Positions 47,840-57,351 of a DNA stretch of 64,000 nucleotides are shown here, one piece after another. The notes beneath the pieces are model-generated. The model did not search any database, was not told the origin of the DNA, and worked only from the letters and a program-made list of their open reading frames with translations. Both the position numbers and the translations under genes were made by a program. Where the stretch lies: NCBI GenBank assembly GCA_000149265.1, contig CH003046.1:1457618-1521617 (forward strand), written 5' to 3'. This stretch comes from Ciona savignyi. Its lineage: Eukaryota; Chordata; Ascidiacea; Phlebobranchia; Cionidae. Numbering within the stretch: the stretch's first letter is position 1; the number at the start of each line of letters is the position of its first letter.

Positions 47840-48657
47840 TTCTGAAAGTAAAACAATACAGTATATCGTAAATAAGCATCCACATTACCTTTAATTTGTT
47901 TTATAGCAAGTATTAAATGTCTATTTTTGTAGTTTCTATGTACTGGTATGTATTTTATGATATATAAACACCCATAAATTTTGCTATAAAGAGTAGGGGC
48001 CCCGCCATCACATTTCTAATTGGGCCCCGCGGTTCCTAGCACCGGGCCTGTTCTTGATTATTAGCATCCTTCCGAAGTGACTACTACTGACTTACTCATC
48101 TCCGGGTGGTTAAAACGGTCGGGTTTGTTTTTGTAAATAAACCAGAAGAGTGAACTAGGTTCAAGCAATAAACTTAGACTTATTCTTTAACTATATTCAA
48201 CTAAACGGTGGTGCCATAACGTTTATCTCGACTAAAGGAACATAAACTACCATTGGACAGTTTAACAGTTGGTGAATATGCAGATTTTTGTATGTACAGT
48301 TCTGCATATAGTGTCCACATTATAGCGATATTTTTGCTCTACCATCGAAGATTGCAATAAAGTGTTTTTGTTAAGTTTTGACAATTGTCCGATAACATCG
48401 TGCCTACAGTCAGTTTATCGAAACTGAATTTTTTTAACTTATAAATCATTAGATTTAGACAATTTAGCTTAATGCCATTCCGAAGAATACCGCCTTGGCA
48501 ATGCTACTGGTGTAGCTGCTACAGGAATAGAAAAGGGTGAGTTAATTCGTTTCATCACATACTCACCACATGTTGTACTTCCAGAAGAACATGAACATTT
48601 CCCGCTACAGAATATCGAAAATAAAAATAAAGCTGCGAACAGCATCGGTCGGTGCAT
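19041..48657 (-). CDS. Giant adhesion GPCR: signal peptide, two SEA domains, about 36 EGF-like modules, GAIN/GPS, 7TM
   Basis: At least 55 coding exons sum to 7200 bases (2400 codons with stop) in one continuous frame. The start ATG (48657) opens a signal peptide ([17 protein letters not shown]). Domain order: signal peptide, SEA1, three EGF-like modules, half EGF, SEA2, two EGF-like modules, N gap, 31 EGF modules, GAIN, GPS, seven helices, and a tail of about 50 residues ending at 19041. Nearly all ectodomain exons are phase 1-1, so any can be lost or gained without breaking frame. The family is surface receptors that self-cleave at the GPS and signal through G proteins; the EGF modules probably bind calcium and extend the ectodomain. 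The sub-blocks below list exon coordinates. Evidence that it is one gene: splice phases match throughout and no other start, stop or polyadenylation site is convincing. The link across the N gap is inferred from phase alone. The nearest vertebrate class cannot be set; EGF plus 7TM recalls ADGRE, SEA recalls ADGRF. Confidence 0.86.
19990..20157 (+). mobile_element. 5'-truncated SINE copy in the 7TM region
   Basis: Only the 3' half is present, from GGGTTCTGTCGAATTTAAGG to the tail ATATCCTATCCTAT. It is followed at once by a second degraded fragment of the same body (20158-20240), which suggests nested or serial insertion. It lies between the TM5 and TM6 exons. Confidence 0.75.
20635..20885 (+). 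mobile_element. Diverged SINE copy between TM4 and TM5 exons
   Basis: The head has GGGTTATTGCATCGCCTTTC and the body has GTTGGTTGTGTCTTTGAGCA. The right end TTCCCATTCACAGGGATA matches the family, with many substitutions. It is older than copies such as 58377-58675. Confidence 0.7.
22005..22137 (+). mobile_element. Internally deleted SINE copy
   Basis: The tRNA-like head (GTCGCCTTTCAATCGAAATG, then GGTGCGAAACTGGTCG) is joined directly to the 3' end (TTGTGTTAACCCCCTTGGTT). About 150 bases of the middle are missing. Both ends are close to consensus, so the deletion looks more recent than the decay of other copies nearby. Confidence 0.75.
22650..22787 (-). other. GPS motif exon of the adhesion GPCR
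   Basis: This 46-codon exon holds [16 protein letters not shown], then [13 protein letters not shown]. The spacing of cysteines and tryptophans and the HL-T tripeptide are canonical for the GPCR autoproteolysis site. Cleavage is expected between Leu and Thr of HLT, leaving TNFALIM as the start of the tethered agonist. All catalytic residues are present, so self-cleavage is predicted. Confidence 0.95.
23519..23642. repeat. Intronic tandem repeat of about 23 bp
   Basis: About five imperfect copies of AAACTCCAAAATATGGTTTA occur in the intron after exon 23896-23669 of the receptor. The array begins within about 30 bases of that exon's donor. Confidence 0.8.
24306..24428. repeat. Tandem duplication that copies a splice donor
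   Basis: The plus-strand unit TGTATAACTACAGACTTGCA with TGTGTTACC is present about three times, the rightmost copy overlapping the 3' end of receptor exon 24621-24412. On the minus strand each copy contains TATACAG-GTAACACATG or a close variant (GTAGCACATG), so the array offers extra copies of the donor downstream of the real one. Confidence 0.8.
30705..30900 (-). mobile_element. SINE copy truncated at its 3' end, inside the EGF array
   Basis: On the plus strand it reads CAGTGTGTTGTATATGATAG to CACTTAACCTCTAGGCTAAC and contains GCACCTGCAACCTTTCGACT. The GGGGGTTAACACACGGGC end is missing. It lies in the intron between EGF exons 31366-31244 and 30545-30423. Confidence 0.78.
32659..32728 (-). 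pseudogene. Truncated EGF exon with no splice acceptor
   Basis: The 3' half of an EGF exon is intact, with codons for [20 protein letters not shown] and a good donor. The 5' half and the acceptor AG are missing. Homology stops abruptly around 32728 and the sequence continues as intron that resembles the intron upstream of exon 29863-29741. Skipping it leaves the receptor frame intact because neighbouring exons are phase 1-1. Confidence 0.85.
38402..38655 (-). mobile_element. Diverged SINE copy in the EGF array
   Basis: The tail AAGGATATTCATGTTTTATT, middle GTGTGTTGTATATGATTAAG and head CAGCTGAAAGGCGACTCACT follow family order with many changes. It is intronic, between EGF exons 39150-39028 and 38269-38147. 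Confidence 0.7.
39940..40039. other. Assembly gap of 100 N
   Basis: The gap lies between EGF exons 40609-40487 and 39698-39576 of the receptor. The last bases before it (CAACGCACTGCAATAGCT) match the middle of the abundant SINE, so the assembly broke inside a repeat. Extra EGF exons could be hidden here. The 120 bases after the gap are richer in GC and I cannot classify them. Confidence 0.99.
41404..41690 (+). mobile_element. SINE copy near the SEA2 exons
   Basis: Head: GTGTGTTGCCTTTTAGTCTA, then GGTTGTAAGATCGAAACAG. Body: GCTAGCTAATTGGTTGTGTA. Tail: TTATAATCCTATCC. It is moderately diverged and lies in the intron upstream of exon 41354-41239. Confidence 0.75.
43829..44115 (-). mobile_element. 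tRNA-derived SINE, near full length
   Basis: The plus strand begins with GATAGGATATTCATGTTTAT, contains AACCAAGGGGGTTAACACAT and GACACAACCGACTAGCTAG, and ends with GAAAGGCGACGCACTAAACC. An extra short copy of ACAACCTTACAGGAGATAGG just upstream forms a local direct repeat. The copy lies in the intron between receptor exons 44257-44132 and 43516-43394. Confidence 0.85.
46757..47042 (-). mobile_element. tRNA-derived SINE, near full length
   Basis: The tail side reads GGATAGGATAGGATATTCAT. It contains GGGGGTTAACACACGGGCAA and GTGTGTTGTATATGATAGAC, and the head side reads GCACTTAACCGTTAGACCAA. A short internal deletion near GCTAGCGACCTTTCGATTG removes the box B region. It lies just upstream of SEA1 exon 46728-46560 in gene orientation. 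Confidence 0.85.
47572..48050. mobile_element. hAT-type MITE with 8-bp target-site duplication
   Basis: The element starts CAGGGCCGGT and ends ACCGGGCCTG, imperfect terminal inverted repeats. It is flanked on both sides by TTCTTGAT (47564-47571 and 48051-48058), an 8-bp target-site duplication as expected for hAT transposons. Subterminal GGGCCCCGC motifs occur at both ends. The interior is AT-rich, includes a (TA)n run at about 47811-47836, and has no transposase. It sits in the first intron of the receptor gene. Confidence 0.88.
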
Positions 48658-49621
48658 TGTACCCAATACGATGTTCGAATTATCCTTCCTCAGAATTATT
48701 GATAAATAATAACCTCACAAATTACAACCTAAATAAGCATTGATTTAAATTGAGCGGCTAAACAGTCACTATACAACAAATAAGATGTAACCTGCATAAA
48801 AGTTAACACACACTGTTTTTTTATTATTACAAAAGCGCTATGATTTGCAAGCGTCTTCAAATTTCGAAGAAAAACTACACAATAGTTGACGACATAACTT
48901 TACCTCGCTTAAAACACGTAAGCGGTTTAATGAAATAGATTTATTAGTAAACCTTAAATGTTCTTTGTTTCTACGTTGGGAAAAGAATTGAAGCTAAAAT
49001 ATAGGTAAAAAATCTGTCCTTGTGGCGCTGTTAAATTACATATTTAATTTCTAACATCAGGATACAACAGCTTTTATCCGTTCTGTCTTTTTAAGCATTC
49101 GTTTTGAAAACTTTTTGACCAAACAAAATCGGTGATTCGTTTTTTTACATCTATTTTCCTGAGCCTGTAAAGAGTATTGAACTAAACAACGCCTTTCCTC
49201 CAACAATGGATGATGTTAATTAAGTATACCACACACACAAGCGAGGGGTCCACAGAGCAAGCTATAGATCACTTCCGTGAAATCGCAGAGAAGCGGTTAG
49301 AATTGCTTGAAATAGACGGACGCTACCTACAGTAACGGTTTTTACGTCATTAACTAACAAACAAAGCTATTTTCGATCACAGACCATTCGAGGCGTAGAA
49401 ACTTTATAAACAAGTTAACATGAACTGGACTATCTATCAACAACCAGTCTATCATATTCAAAGCCCACAAAATCCACACAGGTAAAAGCTGGCATTCTGT
49501 TGCTAGTTGTAGAAGCTGCAACAACGTATCAAACGATAGTATTGTGTGGGTGGGTGTTGTGCCCTGCTCTCGTTAGCTGGATAAAAACCGGATCCCACGT
49601 TAAAATAAAAGCTAGTACTCG

Positions 49622-49685
49622 ATGACGACACAATTGTATATCATCATTCTTGGTCTATTGTGTATAGTAGAGGCAATGCAAAACT
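49622..49685 (+). CDS. Orphan signal-peptide exon (possible first exon of an unplaced gene)
   Basis: ATG at 49622 opens MTTQLYIIILGLLCIVEAMQ, a short N-region plus a hydrophobic core typical of a signal peptide. It is followed directly by a good donor (GTGAGTAAAG at 49686), leaving phase 1. Phase 1 is usual for signal-peptide exons of secreted and receptor genes. I cannot find a convincing downstream plus-strand exon before or within the BCKDHA locus, which is on the other strand. It may be a relic, or the first exon of a gene overlapping BCKDHA antisense. The adhesion GPCR start lies 965 bases away in the opposite direction. Confidence 0.35.
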
Positions 49686-49949
49686 GTGAGTAAAGGTAAA
49701 GAATTGATCAAGTATTGTAGAAAAACGGCAATAAAATAAAACGAAGCAAAATAAGAGTCATCACACGAAGTTTATAAACAGTGATTGTCTAATGACAAAG
49801 AGTAATTATTCTGGTCCATTCAATGATTATTACACCGTCTTCTACTATAAATAGCCTTACACATTAACCATGGTGGCTACACATCTACACACCATTTTAA
49901 AAGCGTCATATGGGGATATTTATATTAATCTGAAGCAATAGAAGACGCC

Positions 49950-50030
49950 ACAGCGGTAGTTAACGTCATAACATTAGCTGACGTCATAACGGTAGCTGAC
50001 GTCACAACGGTGGCTGACGTCACAATGGTT
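49950..50030. repeat. Short tandem repeat of CRE-like palindromes over the BCKDHA stop codon
   Basis: A unit of about 17 bp, GCTGACGTCATAACGGTA with variants, repeats four to five times. Three copies contain the perfect palindrome TGACGTCA; an outer copy has AACGTCAT. The BCKDHA stop codon TGA is the first three bases (minus strand) of the last palindrome. The rest lies in its 3' UTR. Confidence 0.85.
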
Positions 50031-53000
50031 CATGGCGTTTGAGTGGGTAGTGCTGTTTGTGGGCGGTGATGTGTTCGCGCATTTGTTGTTGCTGTCGTTG
50101 CAAGTGCGGTGGCATTTCGTCGTAGACATCGGTGAACACCACGGAAGGCGACGGCTTTAAACGCTTCTCTGCGGCCGCGAACGCTTCGATTACCTGCAAC
50201 GGGTAAACAATGTGAAGACGGGGGGATGGGAAGGTTTAAACATGATCTATTCCAGCGCTTGGTATAACGGATAAGTCTCAGCTCAAAACTTGATAGGTGG
50301 CTAATTCGATCTTAACCGTGGTCACATTCTGCGCGGTTGTGTTTTTTTGCACTGCCCTCAATGGATGATGCCTTTATTACATTTAACAGCAATTATAAAA
50401 TATATCTCGCGATGCAATAGCTTTGGGAATGGACTGTTGACATGAGGTAACCTGGCGTGTGTGATTATGAAGTTCGGTTTACTGATCGGATTTCGCTCAT
50501 TTAGAAAGAAGAAATGACGTCAACACACATTTTAAATTCACGCAGAAGAATTGCTCGCAATATTGTTAAATCGCTTAAATAAATAATCAAGTGTTGCCCA
50601 TGTCTAGTCATACAAAAGCAGAAAAACTTGCGTACATCGTTTTTAACATGGGTTAAAAAGTTTATCGTTTAGTTGGCCAGATTGTAACAGAATCATTCTT
50701 GATAACATAATGACCAAGGGCTGTCTATCAACCAGTTATAGCATGTCCTCATCTTGACAGTAGAGACAGATGAGAATATACGAAGCAGTCGTTGTTTAAT
50801 TACCACGGATTTGGAGTCATTCGGTGGCATGCCCAACAGGTCATGAAGTCTTGGTTCGGGCAAGAAACAACGTTAAACCATTTTGTTGGATTTGAAACTT
50901 AGTTATGAATAGGAAATTTGAGTTTCTGATGACAACATACGGCCTTTAGGTGGAATTGCATTTTAATTTGTTTTTGACTCTAGTTCATGCTACAAGTTAC
51001 TTCTTGTTAAGCTTTTAGTAATGGTGGCGCTTTACTTGGATCGTCTTCGTGGCTTTTAATTATTAAATTTTTATATAATCGGTCTAATTTTATTGCACTT
51101 CGCTTACGTTTTAACGGTTACATCCGTTATAATTAACAATTTTATACATTTTTAATGACGTGTTTTAACTAATGTTCGTTTTGCCGTTTTTTGCTGATAC
51201 TGTGTTACGTTTTATCTACTTGGTGTGTACTTGGGTAAAAAAATAATAGAGTAAACTTCTCTGCGATAATCAATTTTATTAATTTTTATTTAAAATAAAT
51301 TTGTTTAAGTTTTTCTTAATGTTCAATTAGTTTTGCTTAACGTTTAAAAGTCACGTCACTACCCCGTTCGTTACACTGTGTGTATTTACCAAAGTGTTTT
51401 AACTCTTCTAGTTTTACCGTTTTATCCTGCCTGGCTGCCTCGTCTTTTTAATAACGGTGGTGTTTCTTATTTATGTAACAAAGAGGGGAAAAGGAAGTAA
51501 ACACAACTTTAAACAAGAGTGTACAATTTCATAAAAATTGTGGAAAAATTTAAACAAGCTAACTGCACGAGTCTAATGAATAATAATCAAATGAATGCGT
51601 TTTATCACACAAATCAATACCCAGTAAACCGGTGATGATTGTGTTTTATTTGCTGCATATACCTTCCTTAAATTCCTGGTTTTTCTCATCGTACGAGTTA
51701 TGTTTTGCAGCACAAACCTTAAGTTTGGCAAAACCGATTTTCATAAAAAAAAGATAACCATTGATTCGGTAGGTAAAAGAAACGTGCATTCTGAATTCGT
51801 TGTTAGAGTTGTGTATCACTTACGATTAAAACTGTTCTATAGCCAGTTGGTTTTGTCTTCAGGCAAGTCACTAAGAAGACATTTACATGAATGGTGGTTT
51901 TTGGATTTAGGGTTATCATTGGAATACTAGTTAGGAAAATCAGCACTAGAGAAAATATACATTAATATACGGTTATCAACAGATCATTAAGATTAAAAGC
52001 TCTGTGTAAGAGGGAAAACCATAACAATGAGTCCTCTTTTTAATCGAAGTCATCATAAATATAAACGCAAATAAACCCAATGACATGGTATTATCACTGT
52101 CATCTTCATACGAATATAGAAATGTATATTCACCTGCTTTTTGCAATCAGCTTTCAAAGCAGTTTCCTCTTCCTCAGTCCAGCACTTCCGCTCGTTCATC
52201 AAGTAAGAGGTGAACCTTGCAATCGGGTTGTCGGTTTTCCAATGTTCAAGCTCGCCATCCGGTCGGTAAGTTGAACTGTCGTCACTTGTGCTGTGGTCCC
52301 CAACTCTGTGGAAATAGGGGTTCCGGATAATTCTATTGCAATTAGGAGCGAAATATTCCAATTTTCAAGTCTACTTTGGACTACAACAGTCTCTTTTACA
52401 AAACAGTTATTAATTAAGCAAGAAGTGGTGAAAATGGTGTGGTAAAGACATTAACGCTTTCATTACACAAAAGTTACAACAAGACAATTTCTAATATTAA
52501 CCAAACATCAATATCTATTTCTAAATAAACTATGAGTCGTTGTACAAAGCCACAAACTTGGCATTATGCCCTATGTTGCCGTGAATAGTAATGAAGTCCA
52601 ATAGAAAAAGCATTCAACACCTGTATGTCATAGCCTCAATGAGGACGGGCCTGCTTTCATCCAGGGCTATTTGCCTTGCTTTCCTTGTTGCATTATACAC
52701 GGCCAAGATATCATTTCCATCCACTCTTATTGTGATCATTCCATACCCAGACCCACGCGCTGCTATCCCATCACCTCTGTACTGTTCATGAACGGGCGTG
52801 GATATAGCATAGCCATTGTTGCGGCTGTAAAAAAACAATTCAATTTAACCTTGTGTTACTTAAGACTTGGCCTCTGAGTACAAAGCACACAAGTGTACAT
52901 GGGAAGCCACTTAACAGGTGTTGCCTCAAAATACATAATTTAAATGAATTGTCCAATAATATAACTTATCTAATGTGATGAACACACCTCTGGCTCTAGC

Positions 53001-55990
53001 AACCTGATTTAGGTAGTGGGCAGGAGGTAGCCTGGTGGTTTTAAGCTCTGTTATTTAAGCTAATGTCGATGTTCCACACATGTGGATGAACATATTTCTC
53101 CTAAGATAATGAGTATAGATATCCAATTCTATTAGGCATATATGCAAAAGCAACCCATTGTTGGGCAAGAGGTAATCGAAATCTAATTATTGCCTGATGA
53201 TAAGAGCCCTGCTTTTTCATATTCATCTACATAGAGTTGAATACAGTTTAATAAATATATCCTATAGTTTTTTTTATTTTAAGAATATTATAAATATAAA
53301 CATGCAGGGTATAAGTTAAAATGATAAGTTACTTCAATCATCATCAGGAAAAACAATATGATATTGTTACAAGATCTACTATGTAACACAATGTAGAAGC
53401 TTAAAGCTATCTCGCATACAAAGTGAACTAACCAGAAGAATATGCATGGGGCATCCAGAGTGGCAGCAAAGTTAAATGCTGCATGAGCGTCACCTTCAGA
53501 TGCAGCCCCATCACCAAAGTAGCAGATGACGCAGGAATCTGGCTTGGTACGCTTCATCGCATACGCTGCTCCTGCCGCCTGTAAACGAGGGTCAATTAAC
53601 ATGATGAAAAAAGTATTAAAACAATATTAGAAAATTATTTGTGATCCATACCATTTTTTAAGCAAAGTTTTTTTTGCATGTCAGATGCCATAGTCCCATT
53701 AAGTAAAAATGTTGTTAATCATTATCACATGAATGCATCTATAAGTACAGTTGATGGTGTGCAAAAAAAATATACAATTTAATATTTATTGGTAAAATAA
53801 GACTTGCGTTAGGCCAAGTCATTGAAAATGCAACTCTAGTCAAGTCAATCAAATCATTGTAAATACAACTAGATTCACGCCAAGTCTTTGTACAGTGAGG
53901 TCATAGACTAAGACATTCGTAAGCAAAAAACTTTCTCAACAACTTTTCAAGAAACAGACAAACATCAACTGACTTGTGGCATCTGGGTAGCCAATGGAGA
54001 ACTAATTGTTACGAAGTTCAGGTCTTTGGAGCCATAATGGACTGGCATTTGTTTACCAGAAGCCGGGTCATTGATATTCGCGTAACATTGGTCCATGAAC
54101 TGGTCCAGACGAAAACCTCTCCACATCAAAACTCCTGCATTTATCAATAATGTCAGAAAACTGTAACATATATTACATAACATCACTGTGCCATTACAAT
54201 GTGCTGTAACATCAATGTGGCATTACAAGTGTTTGCAAAATAATTTACTGATAAAAAGTAGAGTTTCCGGTAGCTTAGATTAGTCCAACGCCTTTTAGTC
54301 GATCAGATGATGAATTGAAACCAGCCGCTGGTTTTGTTGGTTGTGTTCTTAAGCAGGATACTCAAAGAATGTTGCTTAAGCTTAGTGGATTAATGGGTTG
54401 ATTTAAAACAGTAGAAATGTCTCATGTACAACACAATGCAATAAGCCGGGACACCGGATGGTGAGTCTTAGAAAAGTCGGACGATTAGCTGGTGATAACA
54501 ACCCCACAAGCTAAACATGAATATTCAATATCCCAACCCAATACCTGCTTCTCTGTATTGAGCAAACACGAGGTCGGTGTCGCTGAGGGCAGCAGCACTA
54601 CCAACATGTGAACCTTCCTCTCCGAAGTTGGTCATATAAAATGAGATCCGACCCTGTCGCTGTGCATCGTACATGATCCCATCCATGATATTCAACATTT
54701 TCATGTCCCGGTACATCTTACGTAAGGTCTCATCGCTCAGCTGAAAAAAATTTAGTTAATAAACTACTGATTTTTAATAGGGGGATTATTGTCTAATTAA
54801 AAAAGGAAATTGGGAGAAAAAACAGCAAAACAACATTAGCTTATTTTTTCCAACAGCAGTAGCAGTAACCAAATAAACAGAAAATCTAGCCAGAAACAAG
54901 GAACAACTTACTTTAGGATCCTGGGATTCATCCATGATTTTCCCCTCATTGTCAAAGACTCTGTAAACCGGGATGGTCTTTTCCAGTTTCGGTTCAAGGA
55001 ATTCAAGTTTGGTAACAAAGTTTGAAGGTGAAATGAGAGTGGTGCGAGCTGCAGCATCTGAGGACTAAAAGACCAGGTCAAAGGCAGCTCATTGTAACTG
55101 TAGCCTAATGATTTGTATGTATATGTACAGAACCTGACACATTGACACAGAAAAGTCGCAACCTCTATACATTAAAATTAGATACATGTATCCTTGCTTG
55201 TGGAAAACTACATTGTAGCAATGATAAACATTTATTGCTATTACATGTTAGTCACTGTCATTCATTTCTTCATTTCTCAATTGTCCGACAGATTAGTCTA
55301 GTGGTTCCAAAATAGTGTTACCCATGCATCAACACCTTATCATTGTAAACGTCAAACTACTACCATTTAATTTAATAAACCATTGGTTTCAGTAAAAATG
55401 TTAAGATTAAGCACAGTACCATATTCACATTGTCTATTTAATTACAATAGTCAACAAGCCATGTTTAGTTTCATTGCTTTAACTAGTTCCTCCGTTAAAA
55501 ATTAATGCATAGTGGGTTAGTGGCGGATTACATATTAAATATTTAGATTTTTTCCTTAAGAACTAATCACACAGGTAAATGTCAGACCACCTCGCAAATG
55601 TGTAGGGAAGAGTTCTCATACAGGTAACCGTTAGATTATCATTAATTTCCTTATTACAACACAATAATCCTCTGGGTTCAGATTATGTCTGCTTGATGCT
55701 TTGCCCAATGCCGTAACTAAAATATTAGCGCCCACTTTCACGTTTATTATTTGCATGGCATTCATAGAATAACAAATTGTTATCATTCAAGACTAATTGG
55801 TGTGCAAGTATAGGCAACACCGAAGAAGGGGAATAGGAAATGAGAGAAACTGCTCCCTAAAAAGTTGAGAAAGTATTTAATACAGAGTAAATACCTTGGC
55901 AGCAAACACAGAACGAATCCATGTTTGTTTACTTTTGAACAGTAAACGAATTTGTAAATATGGCCTTCCAAGCTTTACAATATGAGACAT
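50020..55990 (-). CDS. BCKDHA: Branched-chain alpha-keto acid dehydrogenase E1 alpha subunit (complete, eight exons)
   Basis: Mitochondrial matrix thiamine-diphosphate enzyme; with E1 beta it decarboxylates keto acids from leucine, isoleucine and valine. Exons, 5' to 3': 55990-55895, 55064-54912, 54740-54545, 54134-53974, 53578-53433, 52824-52621, 52305-52134, 50193-50020. They sum to 1302 bases, 433 residues, close to the vertebrate length. Exon 1 encodes a basic, acid-free presequence ([20 protein letters not shown]) suited to mitochondrial import. Landmarks are [20 protein letters not shown], the ThDP motif [16 protein letters not shown] through [10 protein letters not shown], and [15 protein letters not shown], the phosphorylation loop regulated by BCKD kinase. 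The stop is at 50022-50020. The last intron (50194-52133) is the longest and holds a tRNA-headed fragment. The loop has Asp where vertebrates have the first of two His; the second His and the Ser are kept. Confidence 0.97.
50262..50345 (+). mobile_element. tRNA-headed SINE fragment in the last BCKDHA intron
   Basis: GCTTGGTATAACGGATAAGT resembles box A and GGTGGCTAATTCGATCTTAA box B, as in the fragment at 17018. The body is not clearly recognisable beyond about 50345. Confidence 0.45.
54262..54540 (+). mobile_element. Diverged SINE copy in a BCKDHA intron
   Basis: Family order is kept: GCCTTTTAGTCGATCAGATG (head), CAGCCGCTGGTTTTGTTGGT, GTACAACACAATGCAATAAG and the tail AACATGAATATTC. Divergence is high. 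The tail stops just before exon 54740-54545. Confidence 0.65.
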
Positions 55991-56544
55991 AATTGCAATT
56001 CTTATTAAGATGACACCTGTAGAAATTATAGGATAAATAGTGGTACAAGTAAAGTGTAAAACCTATGCTCACTGCACAACACAAACTATCACAGTTTCAG
56101 ATTAATAACGACATGTCACAAACGATTAAGGGGAAAATATTTTAAAGTTTTTGTGTTGTGGTTAAACAAAACACGCCAGTTTATGAACTGGAGCTAGACG
56201 TTTTACTCATCTATGCTGCTACACAAAGTAAATTACATCTCTACGGCAAGTTATTTCAGCGGCTTAGCTGCTGCAGAGGTAACCTGATCTCGGGTAAGCA
56301 ATTTAACCCGAGTAGTGGAGGTATTATGTGCAATCGTGAATAGATACAGAATACGATGGGATGGTTGAATTTTTTTAGTGGGTTGCGGCCAAATAAATTG
56401 GTAGGTTAGTGCACAGCCTTTCAACTAAAAATTGTAGGATCGAAACTTATGACTGGATAGTTTGTGTACTCTTAAGTAACACACTTAGCGGACACTTAAA
56501 CCTAGGATATTACTGGATTGAAGTAAGCAGCAGCAACGCCCCAA

Positions 56545-56820
56545 ATAGGAGGATAGGATAGGGATAGGATATTCATGTTTATCCCCGTGAATAGGAAAAC
56601 CTAGGGGGTTATCACACGGGCAATCGTCAGATCACCTCGCGCCCATCGTCGGGTTACCGGAGCTATTGCAGTGTGTTGTATATGATAGACACGTTCCTTC
56701 AATTTGGTAGAACCCATTAATCCGCTGGGTTCAGGCAATGTCCGTAAAGTACCTTGCCCAAAGACACAACCGTCTACCTAGCGACCAGTTTCGCACCTGC
56801 AACCTTTCGATTGAAAGGAT
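56545..56820 (-). mobile_element. SINE copy lacking its outermost head
   Basis: It runs from GGATAGGATAGGGATAGGAT through GGTTACCGGAGCTATTGCAG to GCAACCTTTCGATTGAAAGG, where it ends before the box A side. It is very close to the copies at 46757 and 58377. Confidence 0.88.
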
Positions 56821-57351
56821 ATATACATACAACACACTAAAATAGCTGCGAAAACTGGTCTGTTGTCAGACGGTAACCGTGGATAAATACTTTAGTGTGA
56901 TTGTTTTACACGCCAAGATATAAAATACACATCCCAAATAGCACCTTTGTGTACGACACGTTATGCCGCAGAAATAAATAGTTTGCGTCACCCTGGAAAA
57001 TTCACAACAATGTAGAAAGGAAGTTTTATACCACAATAACAAATGAACTCAGGCATTAAATGATATAATTTACGCGGAATTTTCAATAAAATTTACGCTA
57101 ACTTTTAATTGGTACCAGCACTCTAAGAACCGGATAACAATGGGCCAAAGTAGTGCAACACGCAGCCCAGCTGAATAACCTAATGCAAATTGACCCCTAT
57201 GGTGCTGCTGCCGGCTATAACCACTTTCTTTGTCAGCAGGAACAGCAAAAGTACAATGATGTAGCTGACCAGTTAGTTCACAAGTTGGTGCGTCGGATGG
57301 ACAGCCATTTGTATCATCGGTACATTCGCTAGGTGGTAGGTTGTGTACATT

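Larger units (their letters stand above)
40487..48657 (-). other. N-terminal ectodomain of the adhesion GPCR: signal peptide, SEA1, EGF, SEA2, EGF
   Basis: Exons, 5' to 3': 48657-48567 (signal peptide, then [10 protein letters not shown]), 46728-46560 and 45180-45068 (SEA1), 44257-44132 (EGF-like with NCCASC), 43516-43394 and 43337-43215 (EGF), 42797-42720 (half EGF, four cysteines), 42296-42101 and 41354-41239 (SEA2), 40988-40878 (EGF-like with DCCGSC), 40609-40487 (EGF). SEA1 shows [20 protein letters not shown] after a phase 2 intron; SEA2 shows [20 protein letters not shown] across a phase 2 intron. The SEA calls rest on the pattern of a helix with [14 protein letters not shown] residues followed by a strand V-x-L-R-Y-x-V. 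No G-S-x-x-x SEA cleavage motif is evident. Confidence 0.78.
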
